Notes: a model not told the origin generated them from the letters alone. A stretch of 64,000 nt of DNA from Microbacterium gallinarum (GCF_014837165.1 NZ_JACSPM010000003.1:1-64000), one strand, 5' to 3'; numbered from the stretch's first letter, positions 37,610 to 46,737 are shown. Made by a program: numbers and translations.

Positions 37610-38009
37610 GCTCGGTCGCTGTGCTGTGCCTCAGCGACTCCCTCCTCGCTCCGCGAGCTCGTGCGGTTCCCGATAACTCCCGGGGATCTTGAGCAGAGTC
37701 AATAGGAAAGCGCATGCCTGAGGCGTTCCTGAGTCGACGCTGAGGCAGCGCGCGTTGACAAGGGTGACGGGGCTATCCCATGCTCTTGGTTGGGAGGGGA
37801 TTCACGCATTCCGGTGCGTGCGTTCCAGACCCGGCTCTGATGAAGTGCTGGGACGCAAAACTGGGGTTTTACACGAAACTGGGGTTTTCGATCGGCCACG
37901 CTGCCGCGTGGTCTCGCTGTGCCGCTCGTCGGTGCGGTGACATCCGTGCTCTTGTCGCGCGGTTCATCAGGGCTGTCTTCAATCACCACTTACAGGGGAG
38001 ACAGCGCAC
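37610..38009 (+). other. 400-base intergenic leader of pilus operon 1
   Basis: No convincing gene is present. A candidate promoter is TTGACA at 37755-37760 with CATGCT 18 bases on, which would give a leader of about 220 bases. The leader holds a small hairpin (CACGCA ttccgg TGCGTG near 37803-37820) and two A/T-rich palindromes at 37857-37888. It ends with AGGGGAGA, a ribosome binding site 10 bases before the pilA1 ATG at 38010. Confidence 0.55.
37857..37888 (+). repeat. Twin palindromes AAAAC-TGGG-GTTTT, 18 bp apart
   Basis: AAACTGGGGTTTT occurs at 37858-37870 and again at 37876-37888. Each copy sits in a near palindrome (AAAAC-TGGG-GTTTT and CGAAAC-TGGG-GTTTTCG). The exact 18-base spacing places both on almost the same DNA face. 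They could be operator sites for a dimeric regulator of the pilin operon, or two small RNA hairpins in the leader. Confidence 0.55.
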
Positions 38010-38411
38010 ATGCGTGCATCAATCAAGAACTACATGGACGCCCTTCGCAAGCAGCGCGAGGAGCGGGGCGAGGACGGCGGCTTCTCGCTGATCGAGCTCA
38101 TCATCGTCGTCGTGATCCTCGGCATCCTCGCCGCGATCGCGATCCCGATCTTCCTGAATATTTCGGACCAGGCTCGAACCAACGCTGCATCGTCGGTCGC
38201 TGCCAACGGCGCAACCCAGGTGGCCGCGCAGTTGGCGCAGAACAAGACCGTCGACGTCAGCAACCTGGTCGGGGGTGAAGCGACTTCTGTGTCCACTGTC
38301 AACAACTCCACGGCGGGTGCGGCCGAGACGCCTACCACCATTGAGAACGTCTGCGTGAAGGCGGTCGTGAGCACCAAGACCGCCTACGCCGGCCCGGGCT
38401 GCGGGTCCTAG
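38010..38411 (+). CDS. pilA: Major type IV pilin, set 1
   Basis: 133 aa. The class III signal peptide is 24 residues (Lys/Arg/Glu-rich, ending EDGG) before the cleavage site GG and the mature N-terminus FSLIEL with Glu at +5, then a hydrophobic helix to about residue 50. The soluble part is short and Thr/Ala/Val-rich. Two Cys (NVCVKAV and GPGCGS) likely form the C-terminal disulfide loop. Strong AGGGGAGA RBS. First gene of pilus operon 1; a hairpin follows. Confidence 0.93.
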   Translation: MRASIKNYMDALRKQREERGEDGGFSLIELIIVVVILGILAAIAIPIFLNISDQARTNAASSVAANGATQVAAQLAQNKTVDVSNLVGGEATSVSTVNNSTAGAAETPTTIENVCVKAVVSTKTAYAGPGCGS

Positions 38412-38422
38412 CAGCACCCGGT

Positions 38423-38448
38423 TTGGGGGTCGGGTCGCCGACCCCCAA
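38423..38448 (+). terminator. 11-bp hairpin after pilA1
   Basis: Perfect stem TTGGGGGTCGG with loop GTCG lies 12 bases after the pilin stop. With no T-run and downstream genes on the same strand, it probably reduces read-through or protects the pilin mRNA 3' end, keeping pilin in excess over the machine proteins. Confidence 0.6.
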
Positions 38449-38476
38449 CCTCTCAGCCAATGCCTCGGAGGACTCC

Positions 38477-38866
38477 ATGGATCGAAACTCGGCTGCCGCG
38501 TCGGATGCGGGATTCAGCGTCGTTGAAGTGATGATTGCCACTTTCCTCCTAGCGCTGGTCGCGGTTGCACTGCTCCCAGCGTTGCTGCACGGCCTTGGGT
38601 ACTCAGCTCAGCAGTCCGCGGTCGCCACCGCGACACGCGAACTCAACGCACTCGTCGAGGAAGCGCGCGAGACGCCCACGTGCACCACTCTGTCCGCGGT
38701 CGCCAGCACGAACAGCGTGACGGACGGGGCCGGCCAAACGATCACGACCTCCGGCTCCGTCGGCACGTGTCCGGCTGTGTCGAAGACCGTGAAGATCTCA
38801 CTCACCGCCGTGGACACCTCGGGAACCACGCTCGCCACCACGACCGCCGTCATCTACGTCCCATGA
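38477..38866 (+). CDS. Minor pilin (PilV/GspI-like), set 1
   Basis: 129 aa. A short leader (MDRNSAAASDAG) precedes FSVVEVM with Glu at +5, then a hydrophobic helix and a small Thr/Ser-rich domain with two Cys. It is the second pilin-like gene of the operon, as PilV or GspI-type minor pilins usually are. ATG 38477 follows GGAGG. The stop overlaps the next start. Confidence 0.85.
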   Translation: MDRNSAAASDAGFSVVEVMIATFLLALVAVALLPALLHGLGYSAQQSAVATATRELNALVEEARETPTCTTLSAVASTNSVTDGAGQTITTSGSVGTCPAVSKTVKISLTAVDTSGTTLATTTAVIYVP

Positions 38867-39387
38867 CTCTCGACGACGCTCGTGACGACGCCGGCATCTC
38901 GCTCATCGAGCTCATCGTCTACGTGCTGCTCGCCAGCACCATCCTGATCGCGACCACCATGATCCTCATCAACTCCTGGAACACCCAGAAGGACGTCACG
39001 AGCGTCAGCGAGGCGACGAACCGAGGGCAGTCGATGGGGTCGACGATCGAACGCGCGATGCGCAACGCCCTGGCGTTCGAAGTGACGAACGAGAACGAGC
39101 TCCGTGTGCGCACGTCGCTTACCGGCGCCCAGCAGTGCCAGGCGTTCTACCTCGCTCCCGGCACCGCGCGTCTCGCGCAGGCGCCCGGAGTACTGCCGCT
39201 CGACCCGGCGTCATGGACTCTGTGGAACTCGGGCGTGAAGCAGAACGGGCTGACGCCGTTCTTCGCACAGGACGGCACGACCGTCACTTACACCTTCGAC
39301 ATCGAGACCGAGTCCGCGCCGGTGCGGTTCGCCGGAGAAGTGTCGACCCGCTCGACCTCCACGGGGGTGACTTCGCCATGCTGGTGA
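38863..39387 (+). CDS. Minor pilin (PilW/GspJ-like), set 1
   Basis: 174 aa. Leader MTLDDARDDAG, then ISLIELIVYVLLAST with Glu at +5. The size and order fit PilW/GspJ-type minor pilins, which form part of a tip complex. Two Cys are present (QQCQAF and the final SPCW). It starts at ATG 38863 overlapping the previous stop, and the end overlaps the next gene by 10 bases. Confidence 0.83.
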   Translation: MTLDDARDDAGISLIELIVYVLLASTILIATTMILINSWNTQKDVTSVSEATNRGQSMGSTIERAMRNALAFEVTNENELRVRTSLTGAQQCQAFYLAPGTARLAQAPGVLPLDPASWTLWNSGVKQNGLTPFFAQDGTTVTYTFDIETESAPVRFAGEVSTRSTSTGVTSPCW

Positions 39388-40985
39388 TCGATCGAATCTT
39401 CCGTCGCACGCGCCGCGACGACGAGGGCGCTGTGCTCATCACGGTGGTCGTCGTGATGCTCGTGGGCTTCATCGTCGCGTCGGTGGTGGCGGCATCCGTC
39501 CTGTTCACCATCCAGGCGAACGCGCACAATCGCAGCCAGACGCAGTCCTTCGTCGCAGCGGAATCAGGACGCGACGTCGCCGTCGCCGCCATCGCGGCCG
39601 GTTGCACGGGCACCAGCTTCTCGGGCACCGACCCGCAGTACACCAGCACCATCTACACGACGTCGGGCAATCAGCCTTCGTCGGCTGTCGGGCTGACTCC
39701 GGGCTGCCCGACGTCGAGCACACGCTTCATCGTCATCCGATCGACGGGAACCGGCACCGACGGCTCCACCTCGACGATCGACTCGGTCTACCCGTGGCAG
39801 GTCACGTACTCGCAGCAGCCGGGCGGAGTCGTCACGTACTTCTCCGGTGGATTCCAGGCCGGCCTCTCGCACTACACCGGCGACCTCGTGCTGCGCGACG
39901 GAAGCTTCCACTGCAACAACGCCGCCACGCTCACAGGTGACCTCTATGTGCTCACCGGCGACGTCGACCTCAGCAGCAGCTGCGTCGTCGAAGGAGATGT
40001 GTGGTCGGACGGGTACGTCAAGAACGGCAGCAGCGCTGCGAAGATCACCGGCTCGATCACGTCGAACAGCTATGTGAGCCTCAGCTCGAACGGCGCGACG
40101 TCGGTGGGCAAGGACATCAACGCGATCGGCCAGGTCACTCTGAGCAATCAGGGGAACGACGCCGCGACGGTCGGCGGCAACGTCACGAGTCGCAACACCA
40201 TCACCGTCGGCTCGAACTGGACCGTCAGCGGCACCGGCACCCCGAATGTGCAGACGGTCCCGGGTTTCACGCCCACCTTCGAACCCACGCTCGACTGGCT
40301 GAAGGCGGCGACGAAGTGGATCGACCTGAGCAACGCGTCGGGCTTCGGCACGTCGTACTCGGGCACCTGCAACGTGCTGAAGAACAACGCGAACCCGAGC
40401 CTCACCACCTTGCTGCAGACCGCCGGCAGCAAGATCGTCTTCGATTTCACCGGATGCTCGACAGGCCCCGGCCAGAGCTCGGTCGACATCGCACTCGGAA
40501 ACGTCAACCTTGCCCGAGACGCGGTCTTCATCGTGAAGCCCGGCGCGACCATGAACGTCAACCTGAGCGGAACGCTGACCTCCGCGTCCGGCACCCGGCA
40601 GCTGCTCTTCATCCACTCCGACGAGTCGACCGCCTATCGCAACGGCGAGCCCGCGCCCGACTGCGGCAACGGCGGCAACGGTGCCGGCATGAAGCCGGAC
40701 GGGTTCGATGTGAGCGGGACGCACACCGGCGACGTGCGGATCATGGTGTACTCGCCGTGCGGACTCACCGGCAATGTCAATTCGTCCTTCAGCGGGCAGC
40801 TGTACACGAACGACAGCACCAAGCTGAAGTCGACCGGCAACATCCAGACCGCTTACACGTGCCAGCCCATGAGCTGGAGCCCGGCGTTCGACCAGCTCGG
40901 CTGCAAGATCAAGGGCAGCGGTGGCGTGGCCACGGGCACCCTCGTGCAGCGCATCGGCTCGCTCCTGTACCAGACGGAGCTCTGA
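39378..40985 (+). CDS. Large PilX/GspK-like minor pilin with beta-helix region, set 1
   Basis: 535 aa, far larger than most pilins. The N-terminus is prepilin-like: charged RRTRRDDEG before AVLITVVVVMLVGF, but without Glu at +5, the hallmark of GspK and PilX. Residues about 155-285 have repeating GDxYVxxG-type segments (LTGDLYVLTGDVDLS, VEGDVWSDGYV, VGGNVTSRNTITV) suggesting a bactofilin-like beta-helix. Several Cys pairs occur. GspK-type pilins cap the fibre tip, so this may be a tip adhesin; that is inference. Confidence 0.75.
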   Translation: MLVIDRIFRRTRRDDEGAVLITVVVVMLVGFIVASVVAASVLFTIQANAHNRSQTQSFVAAESGRDVAVAAIAAGCTGTSFSGTDPQYTSTIYTTSGNQPSSAVGLTPGCPTSSTRFIVIRSTGTGTDGSTSTIDSVYPWQVTYSQQPGGVVTYFSGGFQAGLSHYTGDLVLRDGSFHCNNAATLTGDLYVLTGDVDLSSSCVVEGDVWSDGYVKNGSSAAKITGSITSNSYVSLSSNGATSVGKDINAIGQVTLSNQGNDAATVGGNVTSRNTITVGSNWTVSGTGTPNVQTVPGFTPTFEPTLDWLKAATKWIDLSNASGFGTSYSGTCNVLKNNANPSLTTLLQTAGSKIVFDFTGCSTGPGQSSVDIALGNVNLARDAVFIVKPGATMNVNLSGTLTSASGTRQLLFIHSDESTAYRNGEPAPDCGNGGNGAGMKPDGFDVSGTHTGDVRIMVYSPCGLTGNVNSSFSGQLYTNDSTKLKSTGNIQTAYTCQPMSWSPAFDQLGCKIKGSGGVATGTLVQRIGSLLYQTEL

Positions 40986-40986
40986 C

Positions 40987-41817
40987 ATGACGCCGCTGGA
41001 GATCCTGCTCGTCCTCTTCGCGGGGGTCTTCGGTCTCGCGATCGGGTCATTCCTGAACGTCGTCGTCTACCGCGTGCCCGCCGGCATCCCGCTCACGCGC
41101 GAGAGTCGCTGCCCGCACTGCGACAGCGCCATCGCACCCGGGCACAACGTGCCCGTGCTGGGATGGCTCGCCCTGCGAGGGCGGTGCGCGTCGTGCCGCG
41201 CGGCCATCTCCGCCCGCTACCCGCTGGTGGAGGCGTTCACCGCAGTCGCCTTCGCCGTGGTGACCTGGTCGATTCTGGCCACGACGGCCGCGGCATCCGC
41301 TCGCGAATCCTGGGCTCTGGGGCTCGTCACCGCGGCGTACCTGTACTTCGTGGCGATCAGCATCGCGCTGACGCTCATCGACCTCGACACGCACCGGCTG
41401 CCGAACGCCATCGTGTTGCCGAGCTACGTCGTCGGGCTCGTGCTCTTCACCGGCGCGGCCGCGCTCGGCGGCGACGGGGAGGCGCTCCTTCGCGCGGTCG
41501 TCGGAATGATCGCGCTGTACCTCTTCTACTTCGTGCTTCGGCTCGTGCGTCCCGGTGGCATGGGCGGCGGCGACGTGAAGCTCGCCGGGGTCGTGGGGCT
41601 CTATCTGGGCTGGGTCGGCTGGGGAGCTCTTGCCGTCGGCGCGTTCGCGGCATTCCTGGTCGGCGGGGTGGTGGGGCTGGGGCTCATCGTCACCCACCGC
41701 GCGGGTCGCAAGACCGCCATCCCGTTCGGGCCCTTCATGCTCATCGGCGCCTGGACTGGCGTCTTCGCCGGCGAGGCGCTCGGCCACGCCTACACCAGCC
41801 TCTACTCGGGCACCTAG
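40987..41817 (+). CDS. pilD: Prepilin peptidase and N-methyltransferase, set 1
   Basis: 276 aa, multi-spanning membrane protein. The N-terminal methylase part has CPHC near residue 41 and CASC near residue 69. The two catalytic aspartates of the peptidase lie in LIDLDTHRLPN and GGMGGGDVKLAG (near residue 194). It cuts the pilin leader and methylates the new Phe. The set 2 enzyme is very similar, so either could process all pilins here. ATG 40987 lies just after the PilX stop. Confidence 0.93.
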   Translation: MTPLEILLVLFAGVFGLAIGSFLNVVVYRVPAGIPLTRESRCPHCDSAIAPGHNVPVLGWLALRGRCASCRAAISARYPLVEAFTAVAFAVVTWSILATTAAASARESWALGLVTAAYLYFVAISIALTLIDLDTHRLPNAIVLPSYVVGLVLFTGAAALGGDGEALLRAVVGMIALYLFYFVLRLVRPGGMGGGDVKLAGVVGLYLGWVGWGALAVGAFAAFLVGGVVGLGLIVTHRAGRKTAIPFGPFMLIGAWTGVFAGEALGHAYTSLYSGT

Positions 41818-41832
41818 AAAGGAAGATCGTTC

Positions 41833-42849
41833 ATGGGGAAAACGATCGTCGGATTGGAACTCACGGAGGAGAGCGTCCGCGCCGCGGAGATCACGGTGTC
41901 TCGCACACCGCAGCTGATCGCCTGCGGCGAGGTGCCCCTGCCGCCCGACGCGGCCAAGGACTCCGAGGTGCTCGACGCGGGCACCATCGCCGTCGCCCTG
42001 CGACAGCTGTGGGCGGGGGCCCGCTTCAAGAGCCGTGACGTCGTGCTCGGCGTGGCCAGCCGCCGCATCCTGGTGCGCGAGTACACCACGCAGGCCATGC
42101 GGCCCGACCTGCTGCGCGAGGCGCTGCCCTACCAGGTGCAGGATCTGCTGCCGGTGCCGGCCAGTCAGGCTGTGCTCGACTTCTTCCCGCTGTCACAGCA
42201 TGACGACCAGGTGAGCGGCCTGCTGGTCGCCGCAGTGTCGGAGACGATCGAGCAGATCATCGGCACGCTCGACAAGGTGAAGCTGCGCGCTCGCAGCGTC
42301 GACCTCACGGCCTTCGGTCTCGCGAGGGCGACGGCGCGACTGGCGCCGGTGACGGAAACGGTCGCCACCGTCTTCGTCGGCGATCACACCACGCAGGTCG
42401 TGGTGGCACGAGGGGGAGTGCCGCTGTTCGTACGCATCCTCCCACTCGACATGCCGACCGCGGCCTCGCAGCGACAGGCGCCCCTGCCGGTCGATGCGGT
42501 GGCCGAACTCGAGTCCTCGCTGCAGCTCGTGCCGACGACACGAGTGCGCAGCTCGCTGCGTGCCGGCTCGTCCGTCCCGCCCGTGGTGAACGATCTCGCC
42601 GCCCGCGTGCGCAGCACCGTCGCGTTCTTCGCCAGCCGGCCGGGTGCGGTCCCGATCGATCAGGTGTTCGTCACGGGAGCCGGCGTGTCGGTGGCCGGGG
42701 TCATGCCGGCGCTCACCGCCGCCATCGATGCGCCGCTCCGCTCTGTATCGGTCGAGGAGGTCGTCGGTGTGCGCGCGGTGCAGCCGACCGGTGATCTGAC
42801 CCTCAATCTCGTGTCGACGATCGGCATCGCTCTCGGGGAGGTGCGCTGA
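41833..42849 (+). CDS. pilM: PilM, actin-like pilus assembly protein, set 1
   Basis: 338 aa, cytoplasmic. It begins TIVGLELTEESVRAAEIT and contains an actin-like fold with a Gly-rich segment (VFVTGAGVSVAG) near the C-terminus. PilM binds the cytoplasmic N-terminus of PilN, linking ATPases to the inner platform. RBS AAAGGAAG precedes the ATG. Strong similarity to the set 2 copy is visible along most of the length (REYTTQAMRPDLLREALPYQ versus the same motif). Confidence 0.92.
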   Translation: MGKTIVGLELTEESVRAAEITVSRTPQLIACGEVPLPPDAAKDSEVLDAGTIAVALRQLWAGARFKSRDVVLGVASRRILVREYTTQAMRPDLLREALPYQVQDLLPVPASQAVLDFFPLSQHDDQVSGLLVAAVSETIEQIIGTLDKVKLRARSVDLTAFGLARATARLAPVTETVATVFVGDHTTQVVVARGGVPLFVRILPLDMPTAASQRQAPLPVDAVAELESSLQLVPTTRVRSSLRAGSSVPPVVNDLAARVRSTVAFFASRPGAVPIDQVFVTGAGVSVAGVMPALTAAIDAPLRSVSVEEVVGVRAVQPTGDLTLNLVSTIGIALGEVR

Positions 42850-43493
42850 TGACCACGCTCACGCCCGCAATCAGCGGAGTTCCGCGTGTCAACCTCATGC
42901 CGCGATCGGAGACGCTCCGGCGCGAACGGGATGCCGTCATGCGCGGCTGGATGTGGGGAGTGCTCGGCGCCATCGTCGTCGCGCTGCTCATCATCGCCGC
43001 GGCCTTCGGTTTGCGCTGGGCGGCAGAGCAGCGCCTTGCCGCCGAACAGGCGACGTCGACTCAGCTGCTCGGCGAGCTGTCGGCCCTCACGGCGGTGAGC
43101 CAGGCGCTCGCGGCGGAGCAGGAACTGACGGACTTCCGGGCCAGGGCGATGGCCGCCGACTTCGCCTGGCAGCCGGTCGTGCGCTCGCTCGCTTCGGCGC
43201 TGCCTGCGGATGCTGTGCTGACCGGGTTCGACTTCGTCAGCGGGGGCGCGCCTCAGGGCGACGACGTGACGCTCGAGGAGGGTCTCACCGGCACGGTAGC
43301 CGTCGAGAGCCCGCGGCCGATCGACATCGTCGCAACGATCCGCGCACTGCGCGCGCTGCCCGGAGTGAGCTATGCGGACGGCCAGTCGGTGACCGCCAGC
43401 TCGGTCACAGAGGGCGACTACGGATATCTGCTCAACGTCACGCTCGACCAGAGCATCTACTCGGGCGACTTCGTCGCAGGAGAGGGGGAGTGA
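42849..43493 (+). CDS. pilN: PilN-like inner membrane alignment protein, set 1
   Basis: 214 aa, one membrane helix near residues 36-58. The cytoplasmic N-terminus contains VPRVNLMPRSETLRRER, which matches the conserved NLLP-type motif by which PilN binds PilM. The rest is an extracytoplasmic ferredoxin-like domain with coiled coil. It overlaps pilM by one base and pilO by one base. Confidence 0.88.
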   Translation: MTTLTPAISGVPRVNLMPRSETLRRERDAVMRGWMWGVLGAIVVALLIIAAAFGLRWAAEQRLAAEQATSTQLLGELSALTAVSQALAAEQELTDFRARAMAADFAWQPVVRSLASALPADAVLTGFDFVSGGAPQGDDVTLEEGLTGTVAVESPRPIDIVATIRALRALPGVSYADGQSVTASSVTEGDYGYLLNVTLDQSIYSGDFVAGEGE

Positions 43494-44191
43494 TGCCCAA
43501 GCAGCTCATCACCGTCATCGGCCTCGTGGTCTCGCTGGGTGTCGTCGCCGTCGCTGTCGCGCTCGTGGCGCTGCCGATGTGGGTGCAGGCCCTCGGCGTC
43601 GACGCGCAGACCGCCACGGTGGCGCAGACCAACGCCCTGTACCAGACCCAGGTGGATACCCTCCTGGTCGAGCAGGAGAGGCAGGACGAGATCGATGCGT
43701 CGGTCGCCGGCCTGCGCGCCGAGATCCCGGCGACGAACCAGCTCGACGACGTGTTCGAGGTCATCGGCCGGGCTGCGGCCCAGTCCGGCGTGACGATCTC
43801 GAGCGCGACGGCGGGCGAGACCGTTGCATTCACCGAGCGCACCGCGGCCACCGCGGTGGGGGAGGCGACCGCTGCGGAGCCTGCCGCCGCCGACCCGGCC
43901 GAAGGCTCGGCGACCGACGGCGATGTCGTCGAGGCTGCAGACGGTGCGGCCGCGGACGCCACGGCTGCGGACGCCGCGGCGGTCGACCCCGACGCCGTGC
44001 TCAGCGGTCGTCAGCAGGTCGACTTCACGATCCTCGTCACCGCCGACGACATGGCGCAGGCCACCGCGTTCCTCGACGCGCTGCGGAACGGTCCGCGCCT
44101 CCTCAGCAGCATCACCGCGACCACGACCCAGACGGGCACCGCCGTCGATGTGCAGGTCAGCGCCTTGACGTTCGTCGACTCGGAAGGGTGA
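43493..44191 (+). CDS. pilO: PilO-like inner membrane alignment protein, set 1
   Basis: 232 aa. One N-terminal membrane helix (residues 6-30), a coiled coil, then a ferredoxin-like domain. Between residues about 118-163 lies an acidic Ala/Asp/Glu-rich low-complexity insert (GEATAAEPAAADPAEGSATD and onward), absent from classical PilO. The set 2 copy carries a similar but unrelated-in-sequence insert. In this Gram-positive system without an outer membrane it would connect the platform to the wall space. Confidence 0.82.
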   Translation: MPKQLITVIGLVVSLGVVAVAVALVALPMWVQALGVDAQTATVAQTNALYQTQVDTLLVEQERQDEIDASVAGLRAEIPATNQLDDVFEVIGRAAAQSGVTISSATAGETVAFTERTAATAVGEATAAEPAAADPAEGSATDGDVVEAADGAAADATAADAAAVDPDAVLSGRQQVDFTILVTADDMAQATAFLDALRNGPRLLSSITATTTQTGTAVDVQVSALTFVDSEG

Positions 44192-44196
44192 CCGCC

Positions 44197-45408
44197 ATGA
44201 TCAACCTCGACATGGACGCCATGCTCGCCCGCGCCGCGCGCCACCGCGCGTCGGACGTGCACATCACCGCCGAGCAGCCGCCGCTCATGCGCGTGGACGG
44301 TGACCTCGCGCCGATTCCCGGCTACCCTGATCCGCTGCCCGAGTCGTGGGTCGAAGACGCCGCATTGACCTTCATGTCGCCCTTGCAGCGGCAGGAGTTC
44401 GAGGAGCGCTACGAGGTCGACCTCGCGCTCGCGAGCCCGGGCATCGGCCGTTTCCGCGTGAACGTCTTCCGTCAGCTCGGGTCGATCGCGATCGCCCTGC
44501 GCTTCATCCCCGACCGCGTCTACACGCTCGAAGAGCTCGGCGCTCCGGCGATCGCGCGCGATCTGGCGCTCAAGCCCCGGGGGCTCGTGCTGCTCACAGG
44601 GCCGACGGGCTCGGGCAAGTCGACCACGCTCACCGCGATGATCGACATCGTCAACCAGCTGATCCCGGCGCACATCATCACGATCGAAGACCCGATCGAG
44701 TTCCACCACGAGAGCAAGCGCGCGCTCATCCATCAGCGAGAAGTCGGCAGCGACACCGCCTCGTTCTCGGAGGCGCTGCGGCGCGTGCTCCGTCAGGACC
44801 CCGACGTGATCCTGATCGGCGAGCTGCGCGACCCCGAGTCGATCCGCACCGCCCTGTCGGCCGCGGAGACGGGACACCTGGTGCTGTCCACCCTGCACAC
44901 GCAGGGCGCGGCGAAGAGCATCAACCGCATCGTCGACGTCTTCCCCGCCGACCAGCAGGCGCAGATCCGCACGCAGCTCGGCGACACGCTCCAGGGCGTG
45001 ATCAGCCAGACGCTCATGCCGCTGTCGCAGACCGACGGGCGGACGATCGCGACAGAGGTGCTGCTCAACACGCCCGCCGTCGCGAACATGATCCGCGAAG
45101 GCCAGGTCGCGCAGCTCTACTCGGCGATGCAGGCAGGGGCGTCCGTCGGGATGCACACCCTCGACCAGGACCTGCGCCGCCTCGTCGAAGAGGGCGTCAT
45201 CGCACTCAACGTCGCGAAGTCGTTCGCCGTCGACCCGAGGAGCCTCGAGGGCGCGCATGTGCGCCCCCGCGACCTCGACGCCGAAGCGTGGGCGCTGCAT
45301 GCGGGGGAGTGGCACCAGCCCGATCCGAAGCTCGCGGCGCCGAACACGGCGGCGGGCACCGGGCTCGGGATGGGGTCGCGGTTCGGCACTCCTCTGAAGG
45401 GGAACTGA
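44197..45408 (+). CDS. pilT: PilT retraction ATPase, set 1
   Basis: 403 aa. Walker A GPTGSGKSTT near residue 134, the Asp box HIITIEDPIEFHHES, the Walker B region VILIGELRDPESI, the His box HLVLSTLHTQGAAKSINRIVD, and a PilT-specific AVANMIREGQVAQLYSAMQ. This marks it as PilT rather than PilB. It disassembles the pilus and powers twitching and DNA uptake. A Pro/Gly-rich tail of about 45 residues follows. Confidence 0.93.
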   Translation: MINLDMDAMLARAARHRASDVHITAEQPPLMRVDGDLAPIPGYPDPLPESWVEDAALTFMSPLQRQEFEERYEVDLALASPGIGRFRVNVFRQLGSIAIALRFIPDRVYTLEELGAPAIARDLALKPRGLVLLTGPTGSGKSTTLTAMIDIVNQLIPAHIITIEDPIEFHHESKRALIHQREVGSDTASFSEALRRVLRQDPDVILIGELRDPESIRTALSAAETGHLVLSTLHTQGAAKSINRIVDVFPADQQAQIRTQLGDTLQGVISQTLMPLSQTDGRTIATEVLLNTPAVANMIREGQVAQLYSAMQAGASVGMHTLDQDLRRLVEEGVIALNVAKSFAVDPRSLEGAHVRPRDLDAEAWALHAGEWHQPDPKLAAPNTAAGTGLGMGSRFGTPLKGN

Positions 45409-45409
45409 C

Positions 45410-46645
45410 ATGGCGGTCATGCAGGAATTCGTCTACCGGGCAGTCGATCCGCGCGGCGGGGCCGTGGTCAAGGGCAGCGTCGAAGCCGCCAGCGAGACCG
45501 CCGTCACCGGCAAGCTCAAGGCGCAGGGACTGACGCCGCTCGAGGTGACCCTCAAGTCGAAGACGGGGATCCATCGCGAGCTCAAGATGCCCGGTGTCTC
45601 GAAGCAGGTCGCGGCGAAGTCGCTCGCGATCTTCGCGCGTCAGATGGCAGGTCTGCTCAACGCCGGCCTGCCGCTCATGCGGACGCTCACGATCCTCATC
45701 GATCAGACCGAGGACAAGAAGCTCCAGCCCGCACTCGTCGCGGTGCAGGCCGACGTCGAAGGCGGGTCGTCGTTCTCGGGCGCGCTGGCGCGGCATCCCG
45801 ACGTCTTCCCGCCGCTGCTGCTCAGCATTGTCAAAGTCGGCGAGACCGGCGGCTTCCTGGGGCAGGCGCTCACCTCCGTCGCCGACAACTACAAGCGCGA
45901 GGCGGAGCTGCAGAACAAGATCCGCGCGGCGACCACCTACCCCGTCATCGTCCTGATCATCGCGGTCATCGGCGTGCTGGCGATGGTGACGTTCGTCGTG
46001 CCGGTGTTCGAGCAGATGTTCGCGGGGCTGGGCAACGAGCTTCCGATCCCCACGCAGATCCTCGTGAACATCTCCCGCAACATGTGGTGGATCCTGCCGT
46101 TGCTCGCCGCCATCGTCATCGCCGTCTGGGCCTGGTGGGCGCGCAACAAGAACACCGAGCAGATGCGCCGGGTGGTCGATCCGCTGAAGCTCAAGCTGCC
46201 GATCTTCGGCAAGCTCGCCACCAAGATCGCCGTCGCCCGCTTCGCCCGCAACCTCTCGATGATGCTCGACGCCGGCGTGCCGATCATCCAGGCTCTCGCA
46301 ATCGTGGGCCAGGCCTCGAACAACTGGAAGATCGAGGCGGCAGTGCGCGACATCCAGGAGTCGATCCGCCAGGGCAAGTCGTTCGCCGGCCCGCTGGCGA
46401 AGGCCGACGTCTTTCCACCGATGGTCGCGCAGATGGTCTCGGTCGGCGAAGAGTCGGGGACCCTGTCGGAGATGCTCGCGAGCATCGCCGACTTCTATGA
46501 GGACGAAGTCGAGACGGCCACGGCGCAGCTGTCGGCGACGATCGAGCCGGTGCTCATCGTCCTGCTGGGCATCATCATCGGCGGCATGGTGATCTCGCTG
46601 TACCTGCCGATCTTCACCCTCTACCAGGACCTCGGCGCTCAGTAG
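45410..46645 (+). CDS. pilC: PilC platform protein, set 1
   Basis: 411 aa, type II secretion F family. Two T2SSF domains (helical bundles) separated by membrane segments, with FARQMAGLLNAGLPLMRTL near residue 75 and FARNLSMMLDAGVPIIQAL near residue 285. PilC is the inner-membrane protein rotated by PilB and PilT. ATG 45410 lies 1 base after pilT stop, so it ends operon 1. A bidirectional hairpin follows. Confidence 0.92.
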   Translation: MAVMQEFVYRAVDPRGGAVVKGSVEAASETAVTGKLKAQGLTPLEVTLKSKTGIHRELKMPGVSKQVAAKSLAIFARQMAGLLNAGLPLMRTLTILIDQTEDKKLQPALVAVQADVEGGSSFSGALARHPDVFPPLLLSIVKVGETGGFLGQALTSVADNYKREAELQNKIRAATTYPVIVLIIAVIGVLAMVTFVVPVFEQMFAGLGNELPIPTQILVNISRNMWWILPLLAAIVIAVWAWWARNKNTEQMRRVVDPLKLKLPIFGKLATKIAVARFARNLSMMLDAGVPIIQALAIVGQASNNWKIEAAVRDIQESIRQGKSFAGPLAKADVFPPMVAQMVSVGEESGTLSEMLASIADFYEDEVETATAQLSATIEPVLIVLLGIIIGGMVISLYLPIFTLYQDLGAQ

Positions 46646-46698
46646 CGCCACAGACTCGGCGCCCGGATCCCCTCCCGCGTGGGCTTGGCGCCGACACC

Positions 46699-46737
46699 AC
46701 CGCCCCCGGGTGAGGCCACGAGGCCCCCGGGGGCGGT
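46699..46737. terminator. Bidirectional terminator between pilC1 and pilB
   Basis: Arms ACCGCCCCCGGG and CCCGGGGGCGGT (12 bp) with a 15-base loop lie between two convergent stops, 46645 and 46747. Confidence 0.75.

Noticed and set aside
37802..37890. Possible c-di-GMP (GEMM-I) riboswitch before pilA1, because GGGACGCAAA and CACGCA occur
   Set aside because: The remaining consensus (the CAAACC segment, second stem and tetraloop receptor) is not there, so the match is probably chance. A covariance-model search would decide.
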